Source of the DNA: Amaranthus tricolor
Lineage: Eukaryota; Streptophyta; Magnoliopsida; Caryophyllales; Amaranthaceae
Direction of reading: 5' to 3'
DNA length: 64,000 nucleotides
Assembly: GCF_026212465.1 (NCBI RefSeq)
Contig: NC_080062.1
Location: 557,501 to 621,500 of the forward strand
In this document: piece by piece, positions 46,100 through 59,545 of the stretch
How positions within the stretch are numbered: position 1 is the stretch's first letter
Layout of the letters: each line of letters opens with the position of its first letter
The notes under the pieces: model-generated
Seen by the model: only the letters and a program-made list of their open reading frames with translations
Databases searched by the model: none
What the model was told of the DNA's origin: nothing
Made by a program: the position numbers and the translations under genes

Positions 46100-49000
46100 A
46101 TGGATGATTCAAAAAAGAGATCAGTTGAAGAACATAGTGTTGATTTCAATGATTATGACATTATTAAAGAAGGAGAAGCTGAGATTCTTATGCAATCTAA
46201 GAATAAAGTCTTTTTCAATAAAACCCAGGTTTGATTTTACAATTTTTTTGTTTAATTTTTATTTTGGGTTTATATATAAAAATAGAGAGGTGAAAAATTG
46301 ATTTATGGATAGTGAATTTTGTGAACTGTAATTGTATTCATTTTGCGATGCCTGGGAAATAAATTGATGCACATCAATAGTTGTAAGAAATTCAATCGGA
46401 AATTTAATCATAATGTTTTGTTTGCATTAACAAAATGTTAATGTATTAAGTCTTGATCAATCATATAGAAAGATTATTGCTTTATAAGTTTGGTTGTTAG
46501 ATTGAAATCTTGAAGTTTATGCAATCTCTGCTGGGCCGGGCTGCGCTGTTCTAGGCATGTGGAAGGTGTTTGATTTACTAGTTTACATTACTTTTTGTAG
46601 TTTAAATTGCTTGTTTTTAGGGCTCATAGTATGGAAAAAATGTAAAATAATCGGGGCTTACAAAATTAGTGTGTATTTATGTTCCGCTCTCGATCTTTGC
46701 TCATCCTAGATGGTGCCATATGTGTTAGTTTAGATGGTGTCAAGAACCAACTCAATAAAAGTTTAAGTAGATGGTTCAAGCCCCAGGGACCATGATATCT
46801 TATATATCTAACATGCCCTCTTACACGAGAATCCTTTGAGCTAAAAGTGTGGATGCAACACAAGTCATCCCCTATCTGGCACTAAATATTCAACTTTAAG
46901 CTGCGGGCTAAGGCCTTATATACTCTAATAGATGGAGCAATATGTGTCATTGTCAATTCTTGGGGATTGAAGGGTAGTATATTGATTTAGCTTGTGACAA
47001 TTGACTAGCAAGCGTTAAAGAGGGTACACTAGTACATTTGCAAATTGAATGAGTTTCTTTGGTTACTTAGATGATATTTGTTTAAAGTGCAAAAATGGGG
47101 GAGTGCTTGATCGATTTTTGGGATGGATGTGTGCTTGGTTGTGTGTCCTTAATTGGTGTATTTCTATGTGATTCAGGTTAACAATAGGGATCTTTCAATC
47201 GCTGTTTTAAGAACATTTATAAACAAACGTAAAGAAGAGCATGAAGCATTTTTGTCTAGGAAAGCCAAGGGCGGACTTGGAACATTTGAGGGAAAATCTG
47301 ATGCTTTTGTTTCTAAAGAGAATGGCTCAGCAGAGGTTGATCGAGAAACAAGTAATAGCGTTCATGATGGTGATGCACCGGAAGCCGCCAAGCTTATTGA
47401 TGTTTCCTTAGGAAATGTAGGTGAACCAAGCAATGGCGTAGGAGTGAAAGCTCAACGGGAACTAAAGCCACCTAGAGTTCTCGAGGTATTGGACTTGGAT
47501 TTTGTTTTTGGTGAAGATATTGAATATGCTGTTCTTTTATGGAAAAACTTACAATAATACCAATTTTTGATTAACCACGAATAACAACAACTTTAGGGTT
47601 TTTTTCCTAGAATAATATCAACTTTTGTTTGTTAACTAATTTAACAATTTTTTTGTCATATAATCTCCTATAGTTTGATTTTTAACATATTGGAAATATT
47701 TTAGGGAAATACCCCTTAGTTGGTATTATTCATAGTTAATCAAAAGTTGGTATTATTGTAGGGAAATAAGCAATAAGTTGTATTATTCCTGGTAATTTTT
47801 CCTTCATTTACTTATGTAACAGACATTAGATGTGTGTTTTTTATGCCATTGAGATGAATCTTTCTCGATTTTAAATCTTTAGGCTTTGTCCGCGTCTGGT
47901 TTAAGAGCTCTAAGATATGCCCGCGAAGTAGAAGGGATTGGTCAAGTTGTTGCCTTGGACAATGATAAAGGTAGTATAGTTGTAGCTTAGTTTTATCTCC
48001 GCATATCAATATTTTGTCTTAATAGACTAATCTTCTTGAAATTTATCTATAGTCCTCATTGATGTGGTAGTGATAGTTTATATCTGTTTTTATGCAGCTT
48101 CTGTTGAAGCATGCCGGAGAAACATAAAATTTAATGGTTCACTAGCATGTTCGAAGGTGGAATCTCACCTAGCTGATGCTCGGGTTTATATGCTTACTCA
48201 TCCAAAAGAATTCGATATGGTATAGTTATATTAATTGATACCTTTTATAGCCTGGTTGTAAATGCTCTAGTATGTATGAATAGATAAGATTTCTTCTTCA
48301 TGTACATGATTTGCTGATTGCCTTGCAAATTGCGAATAGAAAAAAGCGAATCATGGTTGATTATAGGCTATTTTTGAACCATTTTGAGTGAATTGTGAAT
48401 CCAAAAGGTGAACTAACTAGTGGATTATGTTTCACTGTTCTGGAGCTAACAAAAGGCTATTTATTTCTCTTTGTGTTTTTTGATTTTAATTGTGGAGCAC
48501 TAATAACTGTTTCGGATTTGCTTCTAGGTTGATCTTGATCCATATGGTTCACCGTCTGTGTTTTTGGACTCGGCTGTTCAATCTATTGTTGATGGCGGTA
48601 TGCTTATGTGTACAGCCACAGATATGGCAGTATTGTGTGGGAATAATGCAGAAGCTTGTTATTCTAAGTATGTAGTTTGTACCATTTTTGTTGAACTCCA
48701 CAATTATAAGTGTATTGGATGTAGATTGTATGATGTAGTGTTGGCTCATTCTGATAGGTATGGATCGATTCCGTTGAGAGCTAAGTATTGTCATGAAATG
48801 GCTTTGAGGATTTTGCTTGCTAGCATTGAGGTATCGAGCTTGAACTATCTTCTCATTTAGAGAAACGTTTGAATATGGAACAAACATTTTTCGTTGGATG
48901 CTTTTTGTACTTTCCAAAAGTTTTTTTTCATACCAGTTGTCAATTATATTGGACTATTGTAAAACGGCTCATCAAATCATATGTACTTCTTATGAATATG

Positions 49001-51760
49001 AAGTTACAGTTGATGCTTGCTTCCAAAGGATCGATCGGAAACAACCTCGTTGTTAATAAACAAGGGTATAACAATGTCACAAGGGTAAGGTTGTATACGT
49101 CTGAACCCCCAAACCTCACTCTTGGTGAGAGCCACTTTATGGCATTAGAATAATGAAATGTTGTTGTTGAATTACCAATTGGCCTTTTGTAATTAAAATG
49201 CAATGGAAATTCATCAAAATTATGCACAATTACAACTCTCTACAAGCTTATTTGCACTTAAATAACGTATAATCTAGACCGGAAGAGCTCAAAGTGAGAA
49301 CCAATATCTATTAGTAGCAATAGTCTTTCCAGTACAATATTGAACTCTCGACAAGCGTATTTGTAAACATATCTCTTCGATTCTAAGGAATTCATGTATG
49401 ACAAGCAATAGACAATACACCGATAAAGCAGTAGCTCGTAGCCTTATACTGCTGTAGAAACCATGCTTTTTCGTGCATTTTATGGGCTTCGTGTTGCCTC
49501 TAGATATTTGATGTATTGGCTTAGGCATAAGCGTAGGCATTATATGTGTATGTATATGAGAGCAACCTAGTGTTCATAGGAAAGAACACAAGATTTACAG
49601 TTTACTTAATTTCTTCATATATATTCCACTTGGGCTGATACTTTACTGTATTATGCAGAGCCATGCAAATCGTTATAAACGCTACATTGTTCCCGTGCTC
49701 TCTGTCCAGATGGATTTTTACATTCGAGTTTTTGTTCGCATATACAGGTTGGTAAAATATCCTTAACTAATTTATGATTCGGGCTTCTGATTCAACTAGC
49801 GTAACTAGTTCAAAGTCTCGGGCAATGGTACCAAGACCTGAGATGAATCCCACCCTCATCACTGTTTTTTTTTTTTTTTCTGGTTCCATATATTTGAAAA
49901 CTTTACGATGTTAGCTTAGGGGGCTTATTATGTCGCTTGGCTCTTCACTTTTAGCTTTTGATCGTTCCTTTGAACTCTTGATGAGTATATGATATATGGC
50001 AGTTCGGCTAACCTTATGAAGGAGACTCCTCTTAAGCTATCATACGTTTACCAATGTGTTGGATGCGATTCTTTCCATCTACAGCCTCTCGGGAGAACTG
50101 TATCCAAGGTATTTGCCTAGTCATCCAAATATTTAGGTTCAATATCTATATCTATTGATCTTCTTTTCAAAGATTTTGGGGCATCTGTTTATATGAGACC
50201 GTCTCACGGTGAAAATGGGCCCACACAAGCAGCCCAAATCATTTATATTTTAAAAAAATTTGATTAACTTAAGCTTAATTTGGCAGATAACTGCTGTCAT
50301 GTTTAGAGTAAAAATAATAAACTGTCTTTAGTCTTAATAAACAATTTGTCTAAAAAGAATGGATAGATGCATGAATGCTCATCCATGTTTATTATATATC
50401 TTGCTCGTTTTTTACATCTTTCGAAAGTTCATCTTATCTGTTTTGGATTTTTTTTCCTTGTGTATATAGAACAACAGTGTGAAATACTATCCCGGCTATG
50501 GTCCTATCGTCCCACAAGAATGCACTGATTGTGGTAAGCGATTTAACATGGGCGGCCCTATTTGGTCAGCTCCGTTACACGATCAAGAGTGGGTGACTAC
50601 ATTACTATCGGACGTCAAACCTATGAAGGAGCGATATCCTGCTTATAATCGCATTATTGCATTGCTGACGACTATCTCAGAGGTAAATTTTCTTCGGGAA
50701 TGTAGTTCTCAAACTATCTCGAAAGGAACGTAAAATTGGAATGCCTTAAATTGATTGCCGGGCTTATGTTTCTTTGTGTTTAACCTCTCGTGCAGGAGCT
50801 GCCTGACGTTCCATTGTTTTTAAGTTTGCATAACCTCGGTGGAACACTGAAATGCACCTCTCCGTCAGCTGTTATATTCAAATCAGCAGTATTGAATGCT
50901 GGGTATCGCATATCCGGAACACACACAAGCCCGTTGGGTTTGAAAACCGATGCACCCATGAGTGTCATTTGGGACATTATGCGTTGTTGGGTAATTTTTC
51001 GGATACTTTCCTAAATTGCATATTGTCATAGTGGTTGCTGTTACTCATCTGGGCCCTCGGGTTTTTATGTTTATAAAGCACTCTAACTCACCATTATTTC
51101 GGTTTAGGTGAAAAACCATCCGATTAAACCTCAGCCTTCAGATCAATCTGGAACTGTGATACTCTCCAAGGAACCTGAACTTCAGGTAAACAACCTCACT
51201 TTCTAAGTTCGATCATATTTTGTCGAGGTACATATCAAGGCATAAAATGTGATTATTTAAAATGGGGTACTAATCAATGTACCATGATTCGCCAACTAAT
51301 TCGTCTTTTGAATTTGAGATTCGCTTAAAATAGAGCATAATTCGCTTATTTCGATTCGCAATTCGCGGGGAGATTAGCGAATCATGTGACATTGGTACTA
51401 ATATATGGGCACTAGTTTAGTTTGCTGAAAACGATGATGGGGTGTTAGGTTTGCACCTCAAACCGTCCTTGCGACTTTTTGGTTCTACTCATTGTTCTCA
51501 TTCTATGCTGAATATACCAGGCTAACTTTACCAGAGCAGTCGCCTCTCTCAGCCAGGCACAGACAAAGAAAGTTGCTCGTTTTCTTCCAAATCCAGAAAG
51601 ACATTGGGGACCTAAGGTTCGGGCAGGCCGCCAGATTACCAGCAAACATGTATCACTTTTGGGTCCTGAGGCCATTAACGGTTCAGCCAACCATGAAGAA
51701 GATGAAGAGCCTGATGCTAAGCGTCCCAAAACCGACACTAATAATGCTTCTAATTCTTAA
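46100..51760 (+). CDS. TRM1: tRNA (guanine26-N2)-dimethyltransferase TRM1
   Basis: Twelve exons: 46100-46228, 47177-47485, 47883-47970, 48098-48219, 48528-48667, 48758-48830, 49659-49747, 50003-50108, 50470-50682, 50796-50990, 51108-51185 and 51521-51760. All junctions are GT-AG and in phase, giving 593 aa, the usual plant length. The enzyme uses S-adenosylmethionine to form N2,N2-dimethylguanosine at position 26 of tRNAs. Evidence: the LSASGLRALRYA SAM-binding region, the catalytic motif DLDPYGSP (218-225), and a zinc-binding set C335, C338, C370, C373 (CVGC and CTDC). The C-terminus keeps the family's RFLPNPERHWGPK and an acidic tail with KRPK. The 90-nt intron at 48668-48757 is a multiple of three with no stop, so its retention would insert 30 residues after the catalytic region. 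It converges with the gene at 52204. Confidence 0.96.
46690..46935 (-). repeat. Dispersed TRIM-like repeat, copy 2 (in TRM1 intron 1)
   Basis: Reverse-oriented relative of 17566-17850, with TTAGAGTATATAAGG near 46925 on the minus strand, a CATCCACACTTTTAGC block, and a second ATGTTAGATATATAAG block near 46815. It lies wholly inside TRM1 intron 1 and does not affect the exons. Confidence 0.4.
49060..49175 (+). repeat. SINE-like 3' end (in TRM1 intron 6)
   Basis: It reads GGGTAAGGTTGTATACGTCT, then a GAACCCCCAAACC block, then GAGAGCCACTTTATGGCATT and ends in a TTGTTGTTG run. This resembles the conserved tail of widespread plant SINEs that end in TTG repeats. No A or B box was seen upstream, so the copy is 5'-truncated. 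Confidence 0.45.
50185..50275. repeat. Fragment of a GAGACCGTCTC-type repeat (in TRM1 intron 8)
   Basis: ATGAGACCGTCTCACGGTG is a small palindrome of the same GAGAC/GTCTC kind as the MITE termini elsewhere in this window. Only one end was recognised. Confidence 0.3.
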
Positions 51761-52203
51761 TTATGCTAGAGATTTGAGCTAATTGTTGTAACGTTTTAAT
51801 ATGTTGAAACGATCCATGGTTCATTAACGAAATTTTGACTCAAATTATAATTAGTATTGAAAGTTAAAGTTCAGTAGACTTATCTTTTTACCCATATAAC
51901 GTACGTTTGATTTTCACCACCTACAAAAAGTATTAAAATTTTCTTCTCTATCGTCTGTAGAGGATGATCCAATCTTATTTGATCAAAAAACAAAATAATG
52001 AAGAAATATAACCCAACACAAAGATAGAAACTAAAATTTATTGTTCTAAAGCTCATGGCCCCACAAGGTTTAAAGTAAATAACAAATTATGATTCCTGAA
52101 ATTTTGAAGATGTAAATGTAGAATGTGAGCCTATTAGTAACCTCAATACTTCATATGACATAAAAAAAATCTGAATTGAACATAAAAATGTTATTGATCA
52201 AAT
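51761..52203. other. Convergent 3' intergenic region
   Basis: These 443 bases between the stop codons of two genes that face each other must hold both 3' untranslated regions and polyadenylation signals. No ORF or repeat was seen. Confidence 0.6.
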
Positions 52204-55200
52204 CTACTTGGCGTTGCCGTTAGGCAACTTGGAGCTAGGTGGGTTGAGCTCGTCCCATGCATCGATCCATGTGATCATGGCATCCGCAAGCTGGTCGAAG
52301 TAAGGATCGATTTTCGCTAGCTTATCTTTGACTTGCTTGGAGAGCTCTTTGTAGCATTGTTGAACTGTGGTGCACTCTTGTGGAATGACAGCAGATTGGA
52401 AGAATGGGATGATCTCTTCTTGCCAAAAAATGCCTTTGTATTCTTTCCTTAAGTTTGTGAAAGGGTTGCTAGCCTTGCTGTGAAAGATGTAGGGGAGACC
52501 GGTTTTCACTCCTAATCCCAAGTGATCACAAATGACCTACACGAAATCGTAACAAAGATATATCGTTAAGTCATACACACAACCACTGAAACTGATATAT
52601 CGGTTCATGGGTCTTTTGGTTTCATTTGCAGCCATTGCTGGTCATTATCTGGGGTCTTACTGGCCACAACCTGCGTATCAATTTTGATAAATATGTAGTC
52701 TGTTGTCGTTTAACCATCCCAAGACCCTGACCGTAGTTTCTATAAGCGGTATATATACTAGGTATGATGGCCTATCATTATGACTTATGAGGATCTCTCT
52801 CGAGCCGGAGACTGGCCGCATCCTCCTTCATAGGTATGGGTTTCCGCCTTCCTTCCCTTCCCAGACCCTAATCATTGTTTCCTAAGGGCATGATACACTG
52901 GGTACGATGACGATGATGATAATGATAAATTTGAAGGAGAAATATTACCTTGACACACCATCCAGCCCACATATCATCGTAACGTCCAATGGGCTGACCA
53001 TCGCCCATGAGACCGAAGTACATGGCAGGTCCGATAAGCTCACGATCGAAAGCCAAGTTCATACCACACATGGGGAACAATGTACCCTTTGGGATAGTCA
53101 AAACTGCATCCACATACCTATAAGATACATAACCAAAGGATTAATTGAAAACAACTTAAGATTGTGCAGTCGAACGAGTGAAGAACTGTTGTGCTAGGAA
53201 GGCACCTTTTGTTCCTCTCGAGGGGTTTGACAAGCTGAGTTGGTGCATCATAATCAGGGATATTAAGCCACAAACCATGAGAAACAGCAGTTGGAACACC
53301 CTCGCGCAAGCTAAAGGGGTATCCCCGAACAAAATCAGCACCATCACGAAAAGGATCGTACAATGTGTTGAAGAAGAAAGGTGTTGAAGGGCTCAAAAGG
53401 TTCTTGATGTGCTGATCTAGCGCGTTAATGTCATGGCCGGATGGGTCCTTGGCAACCTATAGCTCGAACGAACAGATTTACGTAACATACATGACCAAGG
53501 GATTCCAGTTAGGTGACACCAATGGAAGACAAAGATCACATATTGAGAAGAAATTATAAGTTTGTAAACAAAACTATAACTAGTAATACAACAGTGAAAT
53601 TTAAGCAACAACATTTGATTACTCCAATGCTATTAAATGGCTCCCACCTAGGTAGAGATTGGAGGGATCAAATATACACAACCATACCTTTGTTAACAAA
53701 AACAAAGAGGTAGTTCCGAATCGACCCTTGAAGGCAAACATTATCAACAACTTTACATTCACATATAGGTGTTCATTCTGGTCATCGAGTCAATTTCGGG
53801 TCAGGTATTTCGGGCCGGTTTGAAATCAGATTTTGTGTCCACATTGATTTTTACATCATTTAAATTCATTTTAAAGACGGTTTCGGTTTCAAGGTCGGAT
53901 AAATATTGGGTCATCAAATCCATTTTAAGCACTCTGATTCACATATATGTAAAATATAAAAATACACATAATTTAATGAGTCATTTTTGATATGAAATTC
54001 ATTATTATAATAAAAAATATAAATCTTTGGCCTTATTGAACACGTAACAGTGACCTTTAATCTTTGTAAAATAAGACTATCTCCATCTCTAAGGTCAAGA
54101 TTAATGAACATTTTAGTCAACAGAATTAAATTCCTTAATAAGTTGAGTGTAGGAGTTAATTAGCGTACTTCATGGGTACAATTAAATGATATTAATAGCC
54201 CAAATAAATGTTATTAATAGCAAGATTAATAAAATGATTTGTAGTGTAAATTTCATAAAATATATCGTGTCATCTTTATGGTTGTGAAACTTTTGAATAT
54301 AAATTTTTTTTTCTTTTTTATTGTGACCTAATACTACATTTTAAAATAGTAATACATTTTAATGGATTTTGTGATAAAACGAGACAATTAAATCGAACAA
54401 ATATGTCCATTAAACTTGTCAAGAGATTTTGTCAAAAAAGAAATTCTTTTTATATACATTCGAACTACGATTGATCATATTCCTCTTTATTGAGAAATTG
54501 AAGAAGTTATACAAGGATTTTATCAAGCCTGCTCATAGTATACTTAACCATATTGTACCTAAGGTACGTAATTCTTCAATCCCAGCGTACTCTCAATTAA
54601 AATTGGAATAAAATAAATACATCTTTAGTCATGGAACACATATGGTGCACAAGAAGAGTATTTTAAGGTGCACAAGAAGAGTATTTTAAGGTGCACAAAA
54701 ATGTATTGATTTGACTTTGATTTGACTTTTGTAATAGTAATAGAATATCATGCAATATTTGGAAAATGAGCTATGAATTTAGTTCTAAAAATACACAACA
54801 AACACAAAAACAATATTAAAGCATTTTTACGTGATCAAAACAAATCAACAAAATTCATATGAAAATATAAAAGTAATTATCATGAACCATTAGTCTCAGT
54901 TAGTGAGTTCATAACACATTAATCATCAAAATTTTCGCACAAAGCAATTATAGATACAATTATCCAATATTCCAATTTACTAATTAATAAAATTTCATTA
55001 CAAGAATGTCAAACAACAAACCCACTACCCAATTCAAGTCACAAGTGCAAAAAATCAATAAAATTTATACTTATTAGACAAATATTCCCATATTCATATT
55101 ATATTATATTTGACGGAGCTTGAATAATGAGTAAATTAACGTGACAAGCAAAAATGTATGATTAATTCTTTCTCCCATTACGTTTATATTATTTAGCCTC

Positions 55201-55622
55201 AACCCGAATTAAAATTTTTTTTTTCAATAAACCCAATTGGAAAAAACCAAAGAAATAATAAAATAAATCAAAATTAACTTAAAAAGTTATTGAAAAAAAA
55301 AACTTACGAAACAATCATCATCAATGGTGTAAATATACTTCTTCTTGGAAACCATATAACCAAAACAACGGCAAGCAGAATCTTTGAAAGAAATACAATT
55401 AGATTTAGGACCCAAAATTCTATTAATATCATCTCTATTATAAAGTTCATAATCAAATCCTTGAGGAACCCTAATTTTTTTTGTAGGATCACCATCTTGT
55501 ACAATGATCAAATGATATGGTTCAAAAAATGGCCTCCACATTTCAAGAAAATCAAGGTTTCTAATTGTGGGTATCACAATATCAAGCTCATCTTTCAGCA
55601 ATGGAGTTGCAGAAGTAGCCAT
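52204..55622 (-). CDS. RGP: UDP-arabinopyranose mutase / reversibly glycosylated polypeptide
   Basis: Four exons (55622-55308, 53456-53206, 53117-52949, 52536-52204) with GT-AG borders and matching phases encode 355 aa. The enzyme interconverts UDP-arabinopyranose and UDP-arabinofuranose at the Golgi/cytosol face and supplies arabinofuranose for cell-wall polymers. Family marks: N-terminal [15 protein letters not shown], the acidic DDD at 101-103 in YTIDDDCF (metal/nucleotide-sugar binding), and R156 in [15 protein letters not shown], which matches the arginine reported as the reversibly glycosylated site in rice. [20 protein letters not shown] and [20 protein letters not shown] are also present. 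There is no signal peptide, as expected for this soluble family. The first intron (53457-55307) is unusually long at about 1.85 kb. Confidence 0.96.
52680..52930 (-). repeat. SINE-like repeat in RGP intron 3
   Basis: On the minus strand it contains a GGGTCTGGGAAGGGAAGG block followed by AGGATGCGGCCAGTCTCCGG and GCTCGAGAGAGATCCTC, of the kind found in widespread plant SINEs. GATGATGATAATGAT sits at its other end. It is confined to the intron. Confidence 0.4.
53765..53945 (+). repeat. Dispersed GGTGTTCATTC repeat, copy 1 (in RGP intron 1)
   Basis: About 180 bases from AGGTGTTCATTCTGGTCATC onwards align with 59364-59545. Shared blocks are ATTGATTTTTACAT, AAATTCATTTT and a GGTCGGATAAAT/GGCCAGATAAAT block. 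It is non-coding and its class is unknown. Confidence 0.45.
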
Positions 55623-55715
55623 TGATGAACAGAAAAAAAACAGGGGAAAACAAAAAATTTCTAGAGAGAGAAAGTAGAAAGTTTTTTTATTGAGTTTAGA
55701 GTTTTGGATGATTGA

Positions 55716-55724
55716 AATTTATAG
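55716..55724 (-). promoter_or_regulatory. TATA box of the RGP gene
   Basis: CTATAAATT on the minus strand, about 95 bases before the start codon. The leader between is purine-poor and contains CT-rich stretches typical of highly expressed plant genes. Confidence 0.55.
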
Positions 55725-56884
55725 AAGTTTGGGTTTTTTTTTTGTGTTTTTTTTTTGTTTTATATTTTGTTGATGGAGGGAAAAGGGATTTATTTATTTA
55801 TTTATATTGGGAATAAATTAATAGGGATGTAAGAAAGGTGTGAGAGGTATGTGATTTGGCTTGTGAATTCTCCTTGAATTAAGATTTTTTGGGGTGGGAA
55901 GGAAAAAGCCTAAATTAAGGTAATATATTTCATGGTTTTGAATTTATTGGAAAATATTGTTTACATAAATGGAAATTAGAAATTTTGGATACGAAGAGGT
56001 AATTAATTACTTTATATAGAATTTTAGTGAGATGATTTAGGTGAATTAATATGAGTGATCTTTGAGCTAAAATAGGAAAGAATGATGATATTATATGAAT
56101 GGATGTAATTAATTAAAATAATTAATTAATTATTGATATTATTAATACTCCACAAGATTAATGATTGGAGAATTTTTGAACTAGAAGGGTAAGGGAATCT
56201 TTGTCTGATTGTTTCATAAGAGCCTATATTGTTGGATGGATCATGGAAAATGCCATCTATCATTAAATTTCACATGATTTCAACAATGATAATAAGTTTG
56301 TTTTATTTAGTTGAATTCACATTAAAAAATAAAGTAATTTAATTAACAAAATTAATTTAAAACAATAGAGATGAGTTCGACTAAAAAAATAGAATACTAC
56401 TTTATGAATTAAAAGGCTATTTAATAGATGAATTTTGATTTTTTAATTAATTAAATGAGGTAATATACATAATTGTACATTATTTAACTTTTCTCAAAAT
56501 ATTTTGAAACTTATTTGTTTACACACAAATTTATGAGCAATATTTTTTTAACCTAAAACCTGAATTATAGAGACTAGATTTTTGATATTAAATGTATAAC
56601 ATAAAACATAAAATCTATAATAATAATATTGTTTACATCTTCAATATTCTTCAGTGTATAATTTGTTGATATTTTTATATTATGTCTTAAAAATTTGATA
56701 ACAAATATCTAAATTAGACTCTAAATACTATGCTATCTCAATCAATATAGATGTAATTAAAACATTTATAATGTTGTCTCAATTTGAAGTGAGTGTCACT
56801 TTCCTTAATTCTTCTTTTCGTTTAGACTACATTGTAATAAAAAAAATTCATTTATTTTATCACTTTTTCCCTACCAATAAAACA
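55725..56884. other. Upstream intergenic DNA, nothing recognised
   Basis: AT-rich sequence behind the RGP promoter. No ORF or repeat boundary was seen. Confidence 0.4.
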
Positions 56885-57146
56885 TACTGCCTCCGAATCA
56901 TTTTAGTTGTCTCATTTCCTTATTTGGCAAAGTCATTTTAGTGTCACATTTCTATTTTTGTCATTTTTTTTAACCTAAATATCCTTAGTTCACACACGTA
57001 ATTATGAATATACTTTTATATACCTTACTTACCCAACTATCCTTCACTACTTACCCTTCACTATTTACCCTTTTTAATAGACCTCACACCATCCTTAATA
57101 ATCGTGTCCAAGCAAATGAGACAACTAAATTGGTTCGGAGGGAGTA
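56885..57146. mobile_element. Stowaway-type MITE
   Basis: The TA-flanked left end CTGCCTCCGAATCATTTTAG pairs with the reverse-complemented right end CTCCCTCCGAACCAATTTAG, and both continue TTGTCTCATTT. Length is 262 bp. The near-perfect 30-base termini make this the clearest MITE in the window. Confidence 0.8.
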
Positions 57147-59363
57147 TTTACTATCTTTAGAATTTTTTTCACATTTATTCTAAAATTTATTGAGAGTAAA
57201 TGAAAGAAAAAGATTTTAAAAAGTGCCGAAAGAAATACTTTGATACATTTAAAGCTTATTTCAATTTTCATGTGCTTTGTTTCATGTTTCTTGTCAAGAA
57301 TCAAGATTGTACTGCTTAGTAGTACAGATTTGTTGTGGTTGTATTTAAAGAAGTTTTCTTTTTCTTACAAGAATTATTGCTCTATTTAAGAAAATTGAAC
57401 TCCTATAGACTATATCCCAACTCCCAATTTATAACTACTTTTATTTTTTAAAAATTAATGTGGATGTTATTTAGTAAAAAAATAGGGGATGTTATTTATA
57501 TTTACAAATTATAATAATATAATAATGATAGCGTGGCTTTCCTAAACTTCAAATCACCCTAACTATCAAAGTTAAAGAAGTATTGGGCAAAATAAATAAA
57601 TAACAAATGAAGCTAAATCAATTTGAAGGGGGCAACTACAAATAATTATCAAATTTTTTATGGAACTGGTTTGTTAAAAAAACACTAAAATTCTTATGAA
57701 AATCAAAAGCAGTTAGATGTAAATCGAAACATGATTTAATATTATTTCGAGTTCGGATCAATTTCAAATCGTTGAGTTAAACTTTATTATTACACGTTTG
57801 GGCTGAATCAATTTTGTATGTATCGAATATAAATAGAGTTTCATTTGTTACGTAAGGTACTACTATCACAAAATTTCATTGGCCAGCTAATTAGAGTATT
57901 AATATAACATTGACCACTTTCAATAAGCTTTAGGCCGATTTGGAAACCGAGTTAGAGCAATCGGCCATAATGCGGACTGAACTATTAAATAGACAAATCA
58001 GATTGATTTCGATTTCAGTTTATAATTAGTGAAATCTAACCGTTTTTTACCGGTCGATCCACCTCGACTACATGTTGACTTAAGGTCGCCCTAAGACAAG
58101 CATAAAATAACGAGTACATTGAAAAATCAAAGAGTGAAAGTAAACCACAAGTTAGGCTACGTTTGGACTTACAAATTGAAAGGAAAAGGAAGAAACTACC
58201 ATGATTGAAGGCTATCTTATGTTATGGTGTGGTAGAATTGAATTGGTTTTATTGACTTTGTCGTATTTTAACATTTAAGGAGTAACTTATGGTGTGGTTC
58301 TTGGGAGACTCTTTTCTTATTTGTTAACCATCATACTACGACTCAAACTATTTGCCAACCTTCTAAATATAGTTTATTTTTAGAAATTGACTCTCAAGCG
58401 TATAACTTATAAGTCAATAAGATAAAGTAATAGTGTGACAATTTTTTAATAAAAAATATGATGTAATGAATGACACCAATAACGATGTTGATACATATTT
58501 TAAGGTGATTTTTAATTACGTTTGAATACCGAATTGAATTTTTTAAAAAAATAGACACATTCTCGCATTTAAAGGAGAGCATAAAATTTTGAAAATTTGA
58601 TCAAAAGGAAACATGCACTTTGATATATGTTGAAAATGAATGACGCTTATGACCAATTTTTATGGGAAGAAGAACACTACCATACGTGTTAGAGGTCTTA
58701 TAAGTCAATAAGTTAGTCGGAATGAGTAACAGTACCACTTTTTTAAATATATGTTGAAAATGAGTTTGAAAAGAAAATATTTGATTTTTAAATGGTTATT
58801 TTCACATAAAAATTTAACTAATTTTTATTTTTACAAGTAACCATTTTTAAGGGTAGACAACATATTGAATAATTTTATAAACTTTTCCTTTCAAGGGTTA
58901 TATATATCTTTAATTTGGAAATTAATACAAAATTATATTTTGGTTTATATTTGATTTTGATGTTTCTATAACATGCATAAAATTAAAGTCAATTGAAGTA
59001 AATACATTGAATGAGTGTATTGGTCAAAAGAAAAATAATTGTATCCTTCTTGATAATAATTCCTCTCAACTTAAATTGGTTTTCCAATTTGTATTGAATT
59101 AAGTATGCATCTTTTTCATCTCATTTTAATAACATTTTTGAGATTTCTAATTTTCTACCCTAGAAGTACACTATCATATGAGTATATCTTTAGCTACCAT
59201 TTTGTTTTATTTGTTTTGTTGCTTGTATATTAAAAGAAAATGTGAGCTAATTAATTTAGAAATTACTTCACGTTACAAAACATACTTTATGTTAAAAGTT
59301 TAAATGACATTAATTAATTAATTAATTAATATACATAATCCGTTATAGTTTTTCCAAGTAACT
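57147..59363. other. Intergenic DNA, nothing recognised
   Basis: AT-rich. The 57700-58080 stretch contains sequence loosely like the GGTGTTCATTC repeat family, but not enough to delimit an element. No gene seen. Confidence 0.4.
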
Positions 59364-59545
59364 AGAGGTGTTCATTCGAATCATCGGTATTTCGGAAGTA
59401 CAAAATCGGTTCTTATGTCTATATTGATTTTTACATAATTATAAATTCATTTTTTAAGCCAGATTAAAGTCAAATAGATTATAAGGCCAGATAAATAACA
59501 GAGTATATGTCTGTTTTGAATACCTCTACTATTGACATTCATCGA
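59364..59545 (+). repeat. Dispersed GGTGTTCATTC repeat, copy 2
   Basis: Aligns with 53765-53945 as described there. It begins AGAGGTGTTCATTCGAATCA and ends in a TACCTCTACTATTGAC block. Confidence 0.45.

Noticed and set aside
48869..49153. 94-codon plus-strand ORF in a TRM1 intron
   Set aside because: It lies in intron 6, contains the SINE-like tail and shows no homology to the TRM1 protein.
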